From the NCBI GenBank assembly GCA_946886875.1, contig CAMPJN010000002.1:1-39367 (forward strand): a stretch of 39,367 nt of DNA. Reading direction: 5' to 3'. Shown here one piece after another: positions 25,620 through 34,403 of the stretch (the first letter of the stretch is position 1; each line of letters begins with the position of its first letter). Made by a program: the position numbers and the translations under genes. The notes below the pieces were generated by a model, which searched no databases, had not been told where the DNA came from, and saw only the letters and a list, made by a program, of their open reading frames with translations. The stretch is from an uncultured Pseudomonas sp. GTDB lineage: Bacteria; Pseudomonadota; Gammaproteobacteria; Pseudomonadales; Pseudomonadaceae.

Positions 25620-26432
25620 TTGACTACGGACATGAAATGCCACTACAGCCTCCTCAGCCGCGGTACCGAGCGCCGTCGCTCACGCGGCCATCAACGTGCC
25701 GATGGGCGTTTCGGCTACATCAACATTGCGCGATCGGCTGAAGACTTCTGGATAAGGCCCTTACCCCATGGCGTCAGCGGCTCCAATGAAGGCGCACTGC
25801 ATTGCCGCGCGCAGTCCGTGACTACCGTGGCACTTGCCCGCATTCAGCTGGTTGCAGCATCTGCATTCCACTCAAGAGCCGGTGAGGTGCCAATATGCGC
25901 ACCGGCTTTGGTCGTCGGCAGCGGCCCGGTAGCCCTCGGTGCCGCCTTGGAACTGAAGCGCTTGGGCTGTCCTCACGTCGTCGTCCATACCGACGACAGG
26001 GCAATCGGCATGAGACTCCCGGCCATTGAGGGTATTGTGATCGAACAGCGATTGGCCAAGGATTGCACATTCGGCCTGCTCATCGATTCCGTGTGCACCC
26101 CCCAAAGCCTCGCGCTAACCCTGAATCACTGTGAACGCAACAGTACGCTGGGACTACTGGGCACTCCGGAAGGCACAACTACGCTCGACCTGTACCAGGT
26201 ACATCGGCATAACATCAAATTGCTTGGTCTGCACGAGCTCAACAGCGAGGATAGCCAGCGCCAGCATCTGCTGGAACACATCCATTACTGGCTCACCTCC
26301 CATCACGTGGAGCTGGCGGAGTCCGTGTGCGAAATCCACCCATCAACCTCCTTCGAGCTCGCCTATCCAGCGCTGCTTGAGCACTCGCAACCGTTCCTGA
26401 TCCACGGTTTCGACTGGAGCACGCAAGAATGA
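25620..26432 (+). CDS. MDR-like dehydrogenase lacking the catalytic zinc domain
   Basis: This appears related to medium-chain dehydrogenases of the BchC/threonine-dehydrogenase-like type: it has SLLSRGTERRRS near the start, ALARIQLVAASAF before the cofactor domain and a Rossmann motif VVGSGPVALGAALELKRLG ending in VVVHTDD. It is about 270 residues, shorter than the usual 330-350, and the N-terminal GroES-like domain with its zinc ligands is largely missing. I place the start at TTG 25620, 9 nt after AAGGAG; an ATG at 25632 or an upstream ATG at 25533 without a clear ribosome-binding site are alternatives. Its stop overlaps the next start (ATGA). It may bind NAD(P) without being a normal alcohol dehydrogenase. 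Confidence 0.72.
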   Translation: MTTDMKCHYSLLSRGTERRRSRGHQRADGRFGYINIARSAEDFWIRPLPHGVSGSNEGALHCRAQSVTTVALARIQLVAASAFHSRAGEVPICAPALVVGSGPVALGAALELKRLGCPHVVVHTDDRAIGMRLPAIEGIVIEQRLAKDCTFGLLIDSVCTPQSLALTLNHCERNSTLGLLGTPEGTTTLDLYQVHRHNIKLLGLHELNSEDSQRQHLLEHIHYWLTSHHVELAESVCEIHPSTSFELAYPALLEHSQPFLIHGFDWSTQE

Positions 26433-27349
26433 GCCGCGCAGGTACCGATGCGAAACGCACACTGTCTCTGCTGATTCGCGACGATGATGTCTGCTATGCC
26501 ACCCCGACTTGGATGCTGAAGCTTATTCGTGAGCAGGTATGGAGACATCGTCCGATCAATTTTTCGGTAATTCCCTTCACGCAACCGAGCGAGTTCCTCA
26601 GATCACCTGCGCCTTGGGCAGGAAAAGAGCCCGCCTTCGCCTGGCACAACCTGGCGCTGACCGAACACCTGGCGGACCTTCGCAGCTCTGGCCTATTGGG
26701 GTTGTCCATGCATGGCTGGACTCACCACTCGCCACGTCTCGCGAACGCCACTCATGAGTTCAGCGCGATGAACGCACAGTTGCTTGAACGAGTGATTAGT
26801 GGATTCGACTGGTTCGAGTCGACGATCGGCTACAAGGTGTTCGTGCCCCCGCACAACGACATCCACCCCATGACAGAACAGCAGCTGTTATCGAGCGGGA
26901 TCAGTGTATGCCGCTCCCTGCGGGACGACGAGGTCGCCGCACTGGCTGAAACACTGGACATACCCATTACCCGTGTCGACGCCAAACGAATGCTCTGCCG
27001 ACCTCCTCGCCAATGGCCGTTTACGTTATATCAGACCCTGATCATCAATAAGCAGAGGCTGTGGGCCAACGCTTGCAGTGCCGAAGCCGTGTGCGCGGAG
27101 TTGATCGCCGCCAGCGCCGAACACAGCATTGGAGTTATCACATTTCACTGGTGGGACTTCTTTCTACCCGACGCACGACCAGACAGGCGTTTTATCCATT
27201 GGGTACAGCAGTTTTTCACGGTTCTCGAGGACAGCATGACGGTCAACTACCTTCATTTCGGTCAGCTTGCCTTCGCACTGCAACCAGACTTCAAAGGAAT
27301 TAGCAATGACGCTGCAACAGATTCCAGCAAAGCTCTCGCTGATAGCTGA
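26429..27349 (+). CDS. NodB/DUF2334-like polysaccharide deacetylase-type protein
   Basis: The 306-residue product has the metal-site pattern of carbohydrate esterase 4-type deacetylases: an acidic cluster RDDDV at residues 17-21, HGWTHH at 95-100 (the HxxxxH pair) and VPPHNDIH at 139-146 where NodB proteins have the R/P-rich motif. A late ITFHWWDF segment resembles the final His loop. It lacks a signal peptide, so it should act in the cytoplasm, on a nucleotide sugar, a peptide-linked sugar or another amide. It overlaps the upstream gene by 4 nt and the downstream gene by 44 nt. Confidence 0.82.
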   Translation: MSRAGTDAKRTLSLLIRDDDVCYATPTWMLKLIREQVWRHRPINFSVIPFTQPSEFLRSPAPWAGKEPAFAWHNLALTEHLADLRSSGLLGLSMHGWTHHSPRLANATHEFSAMNAQLLERVISGFDWFESTIGYKVFVPPHNDIHPMTEQQLLSSGISVCRSLRDDEVAALAETLDIPITRVDAKRMLCRPPRQWPFTLYQTLIINKQRLWANACSAEAVCAELIAASAEHSIGVITFHWWDFFLPDARPDRRFIHWVQQFFTVLEDSMTVNYLHFGQLAFALQPDFKGISNDAATDSSKALADS

Positions 27350-28127
27350 CGAATTTTCGGCCACGCTCAATGGCCAAATCGCAGCCGCGAAGCGTATCGG
27401 CGTTGCAGCCATCGATTTGCGAAGCGTAGGCGATTGCAATGTCATTGACCTGTCCCAAAGTGCCCTGTGCGAGGCAGTGGCTCGAATCCAGGGCGAGGGA
27501 TTGCACGTGGCAAGCCTGGCCAGCGCCTTGGGCAAACGCCGGGAAACGCCACATTTCATGGCCGAACGCTTGCAGATCCTGCATGAAGTCGCAGTGACCT
27601 ATGGTATAGCGAATATCCGGATATTCGGCCGTATGCCCCCGGATGACCATTCCGGTGAAACCCCGTTGACCTGGCTGCAACCACTTGCTGTCGAACTTGA
27701 TGACACGCCTGTGGAGTGGGTGATCGAACCAGAACTCGGCACGGGCATCACCGACCCGATGATCGCCCGATCGTTGATTGCGAACACCGGCATCCGCAAC
27801 CTCAAGCTGGTGTGGGACTCGGCCAATTTCGTCAAGCTGGGTTATCACCACCCATTCACGGAGCTGTTCGAAAGCCTCGCCCCCTATATCGGGCATGTGC
27901 ATGTGAAGGATTTCGATCTTGACCTGCAACAACCTTGCCCCGCTGGCGAAGGCGCAGGTCAGATAACCGAGTTGATTGGTCGTTTGCAGGCGGACCAGTA
28001 TTCCGGGTGGATCGCGCTCGAACCCCAGCTAGTCAGGAACGCTGCACGCTTTGTCACACCGCTGAGCGCCCTGTCGGCCGCCGCCGATGGCTTGCTTGCC
28101 TGCTGGCGCCAGGGGCGGTCCGCATGA
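27306..28127 (+). CDS. Sugar isomerase/epimerase-like TIM-barrel protein
   Basis: The 273-residue product resembles the xylose-isomerase-like (AP_endonuc_2) TIM-barrel family. Key segments are IGVAAIDLRSV on an early strand, WVIEPELGTGI, LKLVWDSANFVKLG, IGHVHVKDFDLD and WIALEPQ; the Glu, Asp, His and Glu in these are the likely metal ligands. The ATG at 27306 has AAAGGA upstream and lies inside the end of the previous gene. Its stop overlaps the next gene by 4 nt. It probably epimerises or isomerises a keto-sugar made by the dehydrogenases of the same operon. I considered a DUF692/MNIO peptide-modifying enzyme but the motifs do not fit. Confidence 0.82.
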   Translation: MTLQQIPAKLSLIADEFSATLNGQIAAAKRIGVAAIDLRSVGDCNVIDLSQSALCEAVARIQGEGLHVASLASALGKRRETPHFMAERLQILHEVAVTYGIANIRIFGRMPPDDHSGETPLTWLQPLAVELDDTPVEWVIEPELGTGITDPMIARSLIANTGIRNLKLVWDSANFVKLGYHHPFTELFESLAPYIGHVHVKDFDLDLQQPCPAGEGAGQITELIGRLQADQYSGWIALEPQLVRNAARFVTPLSALSAAADGLLACWRQGRSA

Positions 28128-29215
28128 TCCGCCTTGAATCCTGCGGGCACTCGCTTTATCTGCAAGCAGACCTGCCAGGCCTGCTCGATATACTGCAGCG
28201 AATTTTCAGTCCCGGTATTGCCGTGACCCTGTGCGATAGCAGGCCCGAAGATACTTTGCTCCTCATCGTTTGTCTGGACGCCCGGCTGAAGGCCTGGACA
28301 GTTCCCGCCGATGCGCCGTGCTATATCATCGATCAAGGCAAGATCGTCTTTTCCCTTGAAGACATCCGCCACAATAGCGCAACGTACGTCAAGCATGCCG
28401 ACGAGGGAGCAGCGCCCATCAAGCTGGCCACCTCAGCGCAGGCGAACTGGTGCATAACCATCGCCAGTTCATCGCCTGAAGATCTCCGAGGGCTGGCGCG
28501 ACTGGTACGTTATCTGCTGGGCAATCTGCTATTTCGCTGCGGTGCGCAATTCCTGCACGCCTCGGCTGTTGCCATCAATGGCCAGGCCTATCTGTTTGCC
28601 GGCGACTCCGGAAGCGGCAAGTCCTCACTCATGTTCAAATGCTGCACAGCACTGGGTGGCGCGTTCATCTCAGATGACCTGGTTTGCCTCTGGATGAACG
28701 AGCAAAACGAGATGGTGGTTTCCGGCTGGCCCAAGCGGGTCGCCGTAGGTACCAATCTGATCGAGCCGAATTCCCAGGTGGCGCAGCGCCTAGCCCGAAG
28801 GGCCAACACAGGTACACGCCATTATCAGGACGATATCCCAAACGCGAGTTGGTCCGCGAGCCAACGCAGCAGGATGCGCTTCGACTCAGCAGAGTTTCTT
28901 GAGGTTTTCGGTATCCAAGGGCTGCATTGCGCGCCGCTGGCCGCCGTTGTGCTACCTCAGGCGAATCCGACGAGCGCTGGCTGGACCATCGAACGACTGC
29001 CGCCTGATGCTGTAATCCCCTATATCACACAAGGGGAGGCCACCCAGATTCGCTATGTCACCGATGTCATGGGCCTGTTCAAGGGAGCAGAAGTTGCGCC
29101 CATGCAACCACCCTCGCACATTGTTCCTACGGTGAAAGCCAGCTACGGCCCCGACATAAACCATGCGTTCGAGCATTTCTGGAACGACCTGATCCAGAAA
29201 GTCATCCTGGATTGA
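28124..29215 (+). CDS. HPr-kinase-like protein 1
   Basis: This 363-residue protein has the P-loop of HPr kinase/phosphorylase C-domain relatives: FLHASAVAINGQAYLFAGDSG at the start of the kinase fold, GDSGSGKSSLM at about 160-170 and an acidic ISDDLV motif about 20 residues later. True HprK proteins act on Ser46 of HPr; divergent members in some lasso-peptide clusters (paeninodin-type) phosphorylate a Ser of the peptide. The start is the ATG at 28124, overlapping the previous stop (ATGA). A longer frame begins at 27935 but would lie fully inside the upstream gene. Substrate here is unknown; the precursor peptide or a sugar are candidates. Confidence 0.85.
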   Translation: MIRLESCGHSLYLQADLPGLLDILQRIFSPGIAVTLCDSRPEDTLLLIVCLDARLKAWTVPADAPCYIIDQGKIVFSLEDIRHNSATYVKHADEGAAPIKLATSAQANWCITIASSSPEDLRGLARLVRYLLGNLLFRCGAQFLHASAVAINGQAYLFAGDSGSGKSSLMFKCCTALGGAFISDDLVCLWMNEQNEMVVSGWPKRVAVGTNLIEPNSQVAQRLARRANTGTRHYQDDIPNASWSASQRSRMRFDSAEFLEVFGIQGLHCAPLAAVVLPQANPTSAGWTIERLPPDAVIPYITQGEATQIRYVTDVMGLFKGAEVAPMQPPSHIVPTVKASYGPDINHAFEHFWNDLIQKVILD

Positions 29216-29234
29216 TGCGCAAAGGCAATACGAC

Positions 29235-30272
29235 ATGTGGAACATCATCACCAATTACCCGCAACACCCCAGCCCATACTTCACAGCGCTTGAGCGCGCC
29301 TTCGCGGCTGAGGGAGTCGAATGCCGCTTCTTCGCCGACCTTGCTGAGGCCTTAGGCAGCGAAGGCATTGTCAACCTCCATAGGCTTCAGCGCCTCTACT
29401 ATGTGAAGGGGCGTCCGGACACCATGCGGCTGGAGCACAGCCTCGCCCTGATTAACCAGGCCAGGCGCAAAGGCATGACGATTGCCTGGACGGTTCATAA
29501 CCTCCTTCCCCTGGGTAATAGTGTGGAGATCACGCTGGATCAACACTGCATGCGGTCCGTTCTAGCATTGTGCGACGTGGTGATTTGCCATACCCAGGCT
29601 GATGCTCAATTCATTCGGCAACTGGCACCAAATGCCGAGGTCCTGGCCTGTGGTTCGGCGGGCCTCTGGATGCCAGAGGTCGCAGAGAGAAAGGACCTCG
29701 ATTCCCTGGTGCGTGCAATGGCATCGGTGGAGCAGGCGTTCCTGGCCTTTGGACACATAACCGCTTACAAGGATCTGATTCGAATCAGCAATGCATTTCT
29801 CAAAACAACCACCAAGGCCCGACTGTTCATTGTCGGCGAGGCCCGCGACCTCAACCTGCTCAAAGCCCTGCGTGGTCTTGAGAACGCCAGCGCTGGACGC
29901 CTTGTGCTTTGGCCCGAGCGCGTGGACCCAGCCCAGGCCCACCGTCTGTACCAGCAGTGCTCGGTGGCCGTCTGTGGCTATGTCACTTCAGGGCGTTACG
30001 CCTATTTCCGCGACGTGCTACATCCTTCCTCGGTCACGACTGCCAGGGGGTTCAACATTCCTGTCATCACACCCGATACCCCTTCGACCCGGGAATTGGC
30101 CACCGGCATTCCAGCGCTGTTTTATGACAATGCCAAGGGCTCGTTGGACATCGAAGGCGCACTGCATCTCGCCGAACAACGTTTCGTAACCAACTCTTAT
30201 CAACCCCGCACCACTCAGGACGACTGGATCGGGATTGCAAGAGCTTATAAATCCATAGGGTCACGTTCATGA
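29235..30272 (+). CDS. GT-B fold glycosyltransferase (GT4-like)
   Basis: The 345-residue protein has two Rossmann-like halves. The N-terminal half contains MTIAWTVHNLLPLGNS, which resembles the T-x-HN motif of GT4-type enzymes. The C-terminal half starts with AFLAFGHITAYKDLIRI, the usual G-x-I-x-x-YK donor-domain entry, and has PDTPSTRELATGIPALFYD where GT4 enzymes carry the donor-binding E-x-x-x-G-xP element. No signal or membrane segment is seen, so it would act in the cytoplasm. It likely transfers a sugar from a nucleotide donor, perhaps one derived from UDP-glucuronate, to the peptide or to a sugar phosphate. Overlaps the next gene by 4 nt. Confidence 0.85.
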   Translation: MWNIITNYPQHPSPYFTALERAFAAEGVECRFFADLAEALGSEGIVNLHRLQRLYYVKGRPDTMRLEHSLALINQARRKGMTIAWTVHNLLPLGNSVEITLDQHCMRSVLALCDVVICHTQADAQFIRQLAPNAEVLACGSAGLWMPEVAERKDLDSLVRAMASVEQAFLAFGHITAYKDLIRISNAFLKTTTKARLFIVGEARDLNLLKALRGLENASAGRLVLWPERVDPAQAHRLYQQCSVAVCGYVTSGRYAYFRDVLHPSSVTTARGFNIPVITPDTPSTRELATGIPALFYDNAKGSLDIEGALHLAEQRFVTNSYQPRTTQDDWIGIARAYKSIGSRS

Positions 30273-31324
30273 CACACGATAAATCGAGCCAAGCAGACCA
30301 ACCAGAGCAGAGTGCCGAAGCCGTGGCTGAAGCGGTCAGGCAGTTTATCTGCCAGCATTATTCGCTCGATATACGGCAGATTCGCAGAATTTTTGCCGGT
30401 CTTGGTTCGAGGAACTGGATCATCGAAACACCGCAGGCGTCCTACTTCGTGAAGGAATTCCTGTCTGACGAGGACGCGCTCAAAGGCAAGCGCTCCATCG
30501 AGGTCGCCGCTCACTGCATTGCTTGCGGAATCGCTTCACCGGCGACTATCGCCAACCGCGCCGGCGAGCACCTCACACACCTAGAAGACTCGGGCCTGGC
30601 GCTCTTCACCTACGTGTCCGCCGATGAACGCATCGACAAGTTTTCCGTGGAGATGATGGCGGCTGCAGGCCTCAACCTTGCCGATACCCACCTGGCGCTT
30701 TCGTGCTATCCGACACCCGGTGACGATGAAACGGATGAATGGCTCAATACCGATGTCACCGAAATCGCCGAAACGGTTGATGAGATTCTCCTGGAAATCT
30801 ACAAGCTGGAACAACCTGGCAAATTCGACAAGACTAGTCTCCGGCTGCTGCAGGATCGCAAAAGCCAACTGGCGAGCTATGCCACGCTCATCGAACCACT
30901 GCGAGACCTGACGCGGAACGTCATCCATGGCGACTACGGCCAGAAGAATTTGATCGTCGACCATAATAAAGGCTTGTGGGTCATCGATTTCGGCAGCGCC
31001 AACATATTCCTTCCTGCTTATGAACTCGGCCGCGCGGCCTTCCCGCCAGAGAACTTCGAACATGACGACTGGTTGGTTTGCGGGCTAAGTATGATCAAGA
31101 GCTACGCTTCGCGTGGCGTGTTGACGCGACAAGACCTGATCTACAGCGCCCGGGCATGGTTGGTCCAGCTTCTGCAAAGCGTCTACGGAGTCAAGCAACA
31201 CTATCTCAAGCCCCATGAGCTACAAGAAGATCTCGATCTCTTCTGGCTGCGCCGGGGCAAGGCAACGGCGACGTTGTTCGAGTCGCTGGAACACGTTGAG
31301 GCATCCATTGAGCAAATGCTGTGA
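30269..31324 (+). CDS. APH-family phosphotransferase
   Basis: The 351-residue product is a protein-kinase-like small-molecule kinase of the aminoglycoside phosphotransferase/homoserine kinase II type. It has the catalytic loop HGDYGQKNLIVD near residue 220 (catalytic Asp and Asn present) and the metal-binding VIDFGSAN about 15 residues later. The N-lobe has YFVKEFLSDEDALKGKRSIEVAAH, with a probable Lys-Glu pair. Such enzymes often phosphorylate free sugars to start activation by a nucleotidyltransferase, and a nucleotidyltransferase lies two genes downstream. It overlaps both neighbours by 4 nt. Confidence 0.87.
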   Translation: MTHDKSSQADQPEQSAEAVAEAVRQFICQHYSLDIRQIRRIFAGLGSRNWIIETPQASYFVKEFLSDEDALKGKRSIEVAAHCIACGIASPATIANRAGEHLTHLEDSGLALFTYVSADERIDKFSVEMMAAAGLNLADTHLALSCYPTPGDDETDEWLNTDVTEIAETVDEILLEIYKLEQPGKFDKTSLRLLQDRKSQLASYATLIEPLRDLTRNVIHGDYGQKNLIVDHNKGLWVIDFGSANIFLPAYELGRAAFPPENFEHDDWLVCGLSMIKSYASRGVLTRQDLIYSARAWLVQLLQSVYGVKQHYLKPHELQEDLDLFWLRRGKATATLFESLEHVEASIEQML

Positions 31325-32178
31325 TCCTGAACTTCCGGCTGGGGCGGATCGAGATAATTGGCACCATCAGCGGCGAAGAGCGTAGTGCCATTCAGCGCGC
31401 CGCCCCTCGAGCACTACCAAGCCATGACATTACACTCGAGACAGGGAACTGCTGGCGTATCGAGCGTTGCACATCACGAGGCGAACGGCAGATTCTAGAT
31501 TATCCGCTGGAGCGCCTGACAGTAATCAGCTGTGACTTCGACCTGGATGAGGGGGAATGGCGTAGATTGTTGCGTGCGACCTGCCAGCGCCTAATGCTGC
31601 TAAGCGGCCATCTTGGCTTGCATGCCGTTGTCGCTCGCCTGCATGGAAAGACCTTCGCCATCGTCGGTGGCCATGGCACCGGCAAATCGTCGCTCGGCGC
31701 CTTGCTCTGCGAACATGATGGCGAGCTGCTATCTGGAGACTTCGCAGCCATCGGATGGCCTCCCTCTGCGAAGGCCTCTGTCCTGGGTGGCACTCGCCCA
31801 TTGCTACTGAGATTGGGTGATCACCTGCAGCCACCGAACGGCGACCAGCGCCGACAGGCCGGCACGGCGGTGAACATCGAAGAGCCTGTACAACTGACGA
31901 CAATCCTCTTTCTTGAAAACAATCAGCGAGGCAGTGACAGCGCTCAAACGCAGTCCCACCCCATCAGCCGTCGTACGCTCAATGACTTGTATTTGAATGC
32001 TTCGACCGGTTTCGACCAGACGCTAGAGCGGTTTCGCTATTCCTTGGCCGCTCTCAATCCAGAGAGCGATCAACGGAAACGATTCACACTGGTCGAGCAG
32101 CTGCTGCGTGAGGTACGGACAATTCGTGCCCGAGGCTCCAGCCACTACCTCGCCAGCCTGCTAACAGGAGTTGCCTAA
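31321..32178 (+). CDS. HPr-kinase-like protein 2
   Basis: A second, divergent HPr-kinase-like protein of 285 residues, with GLHAVVARLHGKTFAIVGGHG leading into the P-loop GGHGTGKSSLGALL at about 116-129 and LLSGDFAAIGWP after it. Relative to the first copy the acidic SDD is GDF, so the catalytic Asp may be kept but its surroundings differ. The start is a GTG that overlaps the previous stop (GTGA). The two kinase-like proteins share low similarity outside the P-loop, suggesting distinct targets, or one catalytic and one regulatory partner. Confidence 0.82.
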   Translation: MILNFRLGRIEIIGTISGEERSAIQRAAPRALPSHDITLETGNCWRIERCTSRGERQILDYPLERLTVISCDFDLDEGEWRRLLRATCQRLMLLSGHLGLHAVVARLHGKTFAIVGGHGTGKSSLGALLCEHDGELLSGDFAAIGWPPSAKASVLGGTRPLLLRLGDHLQPPNGDQRRQAGTAVNIEEPVQLTTILFLENNQRGSDSAQTQSHPISRRTLNDLYLNASTGFDQTLERFRYSLAALNPESDQRKRFTLVEQLLREVRTIRARGSSHYLASLLTGVA

Positions 32179-33207
32179 ATGATTGAAAACCCTCACTGCA
32201 AGCGCGATCTGGAAACTATCACCGCAGCCATTAACAATGCACTGCCGCAACTTCCGAACGATACCGCGTATTGCGTGCTGCTAATCGGTTCGTGGAGCCT
32301 GAATCTAGGCACTCCCACCTCGGACATCGACCTGCTGCTGGTTTCCGAGCAACGCATGGGTGACAGGGCGGAGCTGCAAGCCTTCCAACGGCAGGCTGCA
32401 CTCACTCTGGGCTGGGTGCAAATCGAAAACATTAGCTGCGAAGAGTTTGGAAGGCTGATGGCTAAGGCACAACTACCGACCTATACGTCGTTGTCCTCCC
32501 GAACGCTCGAACTGATATACAAGTACGCCTGCCCAAGGGTGCTGCACGGAGAGGATGTTTTCCAGCAGCTTACCCGTCAGTTTTCACTAGAGGATTTCTC
32601 ACGAAGAATTGCCGACTACTACCTCTCAAGATCCCTGAACGTCTACCAGGACGTACTCGGCGCGCGGTTGAGCGAGGATCATCGAAGTGCCGTGATAGCA
32701 GCACGCGACCTTGTGGGTCTTGCTGTGGACGCACTGCTGGCCTTGCGGGGGGATGCCTATCCGAAACCCAAATGGCGACTGAAACGTGCCGTGCGACTGG
32801 AATTGCCACCAGCGCTCATGGAAGCCATTGATCACTGCCTGGTCGGCGGGCCAGGCAGTGCCTCCAATCCTTGGCAATGGGTTGAGCGTGCATTGATTCT
32901 GTTTCGCCAGCTGCATGCACTCGCTAACTTCCCGAGCGCTTCGTCACTCCCCTTCCCAGCATCAAATGCCCCCGTCATAGGCAACCCTTGGGCCTTTATC
33001 GTGAAGGCCAACGGCAAGTGGCTGATCACTCATCAAGATCGCTTCTTCGAGGCTGATGAACAGGACATTACAATGTTGTTCGGCTTGGCCATGGGACTAT
33101 CCGAAAACCAAGCGATAGCCCTGGCCGAAGATACCCGTGAGCACAACCACTCAACTGCATCGGCAGGTACCAGCATGCAGTTTCTTGAAAGAATCGGCGC
33201 GCTATGA
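32179..33207 (+). CDS. Nucleotidyltransferase-fold protein
   Basis: The 342-residue protein has the minimal nucleotidyltransferase signature in LLIGSWSLNLGTPTSDIDLLLV: GS at residues 37-38 and the metal-binding D49 and D51. The rest is a helical domain like that of KNTase/adenylyltransferase relatives. Related proteins occur next to HPr-kinase-like genes in some lasso-peptide clusters (for example the pseudomycoidin type), where they are linked to sugar addition on a phosphorylated peptide. It starts directly at the stop of kinase 2 (TAAATG) and precedes the Gfo/Idh gene by 12 bp. Confidence 0.83.
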   Translation: MIENPHCKRDLETITAAINNALPQLPNDTAYCVLLIGSWSLNLGTPTSDIDLLLVSEQRMGDRAELQAFQRQAALTLGWVQIENISCEEFGRLMAKAQLPTYTSLSSRTLELIYKYACPRVLHGEDVFQQLTRQFSLEDFSRRIADYYLSRSLNVYQDVLGARLSEDHRSAVIAARDLVGLAVDALLALRGDAYPKPKWRLKRAVRLELPPALMEAIDHCLVGGPGSASNPWQWVERALILFRQLHALANFPSASSLPFPASNAPVIGNPWAFIVKANGKWLITHQDRFFEADEQDITMLFGLAMGLSENQAIALAEDTREHNHSTASAGTSMQFLERIGAL

Positions 33208-33219
33208 AAAGGACCCGTC

Positions 33220-34341
33220 ATGGAAGCTCGTGGTTACAACTTTGCCTTGGTGGGGTGTGGGCGTATCTCCGGCAAACATGCCCAAGCGTTCGAATCGATG
33301 GCCATGGCAGGATCACGCCTGGTTGCCGTATGTGATATCGATTTCGACCGGGCACTGGCATTGGGCGCAAGCACGGGTGTTCCCGCCTATCGCTGTGCAC
33401 ATGAAATGCTGCAGGCTCATCCCGAGATCGATGTCATCAACATCCTTTCCGAAAGTGGCTTGCATGCTAGGCACTGCATCGAACTGAGCGCTTATCGCAA
33501 GCACATGGTCGTGGAAAAACCCATGGCGCTCACGGTTGATGACGCAGACACGATGATTAGGGCATGCGAAAAAGCCAACGTGCGCCTGTTCATCGTTAAG
33601 CAGAATCGCTACAACCCAGCGGTCAAGGCGTTGATGCAGGCCATCAAGGCGCAGCGCTTTGGTCGCATTTTCATGGTTACCGCCAGAGTGCGATGGGCTA
33701 GGCATTGTCAATACTACGAACAGGACGGTTGGCGTGGCACCTATCAATACGATGGCGGTGTCTTTGCCAATCAGGCCTGTCATTACATCGACCTGATTCA
33801 GTCGATCATGGGCGTTCCTGACCAGGTCTTCGCCAAGGGCATAACCGTCACCGCCCCCATCGAGGCGGAAGACTCAGGCGTTGCCATTTTCAGCAAAGGG
33901 AACATCCTTGGAACACTAGAGGCGACCACCGCGGCCAGACCTGGCAATCTTGAAGGGTCTCTTACCGTACTCGGTGAGTTCGGCACCGTCGAGCTCGCCG
34001 GAGTGGCACTGAATGAAGTCAGGACATGGAAATTCCACAAACCTCATGACTCTGATTACGAAATCGAGCAACGAACAAAGCAAGCGGTCGACTCCGTCTA
34101 TGGCTCTGGCCACATCGACTACCTGGCAGATGTAGTAAATGCCTTGAGAGCCGATGAAAACGCTCTAGTGGAAGGCGAGGAAGGACGAAAGACCGTCGAG
34201 ATTCTTTCCGCTATCTACGAGTCAATGGCAACTGGCAAGGAAGTCGATGTGGCGGGTAGGCACCCGAACGCTCTCCTCGGCCGTCACTTGCCCTCAAGCG
34301 GGTCAGTGACGCCAGCGTTGCGGACACCCTACACTTGGTGA
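33220..34341 (+). CDS. Gfo/Idh/MocA oxidoreductase, WlbA/WbpB-like
   Basis: The 373-residue NAD(P)-dependent dehydrogenase has the Rossmann motif LVGCGRISGKHAQAFE, VVEKPMALTVDDADTM and IVKQNRYNPAVKAL, then YYEQDGWRGTYQYDGGVFANQ and HYIDLIQSIMG, which resemble the WlbA/WbpB group that oxidises the C3 hydroxyl of UDP-GlcNAc-uronic acid. AAAGGA precedes the ATG. It is the last gene of the rightward operon. Together with the UDP-glucose dehydrogenase at the other end of the island it suggests a 3-keto-uronic acid intermediate, but UDP-GlcA as its substrate is inference. Confidence 0.9.
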   Translation: MEARGYNFALVGCGRISGKHAQAFESMAMAGSRLVAVCDIDFDRALALGASTGVPAYRCAHEMLQAHPEIDVINILSESGLHARHCIELSAYRKHMVVEKPMALTVDDADTMIRACEKANVRLFIVKQNRYNPAVKALMQAIKAQRFGRIFMVTARVRWARHCQYYEQDGWRGTYQYDGGVFANQACHYIDLIQSIMGVPDQVFAKGITVTAPIEAEDSGVAIFSKGNILGTLEATTAARPGNLEGSLTVLGEFGTVELAGVALNEVRTWKFHKPHDSDYEIEQRTKQAVDSVYGSGHIDYLADVVNALRADENALVEGEEGRKTVEILSAIYESMATGKEVDVAGRHPNALLGRHLPSSGSVTPALRTPYTW

Positions 34342-34403
34342 TGGTGTTGGATATGCGCAAAAGCAGTCGCGATCCCTGGGCGGATCGAGGGCGTCACGAC
34401 ACG

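Noticed and set aside
27306..28127. TIM-barrel protein as a DUF692/MNIO peptide-modifying enzyme
   Set aside because: MNIO enzymes are also TIM barrels, but the EPELGTG, WDSANF and HVHVKDF motifs fit the sugar isomerase/epimerase group better.
28124..33207. Lasso-peptide cluster, suggested by HPr-kinase-like and NTase genes
   Set aside because: No asparagine-synthetase-like cyclase, no B1/B2 leader peptidase pair, and the leader is of the C39 double-glycine type.
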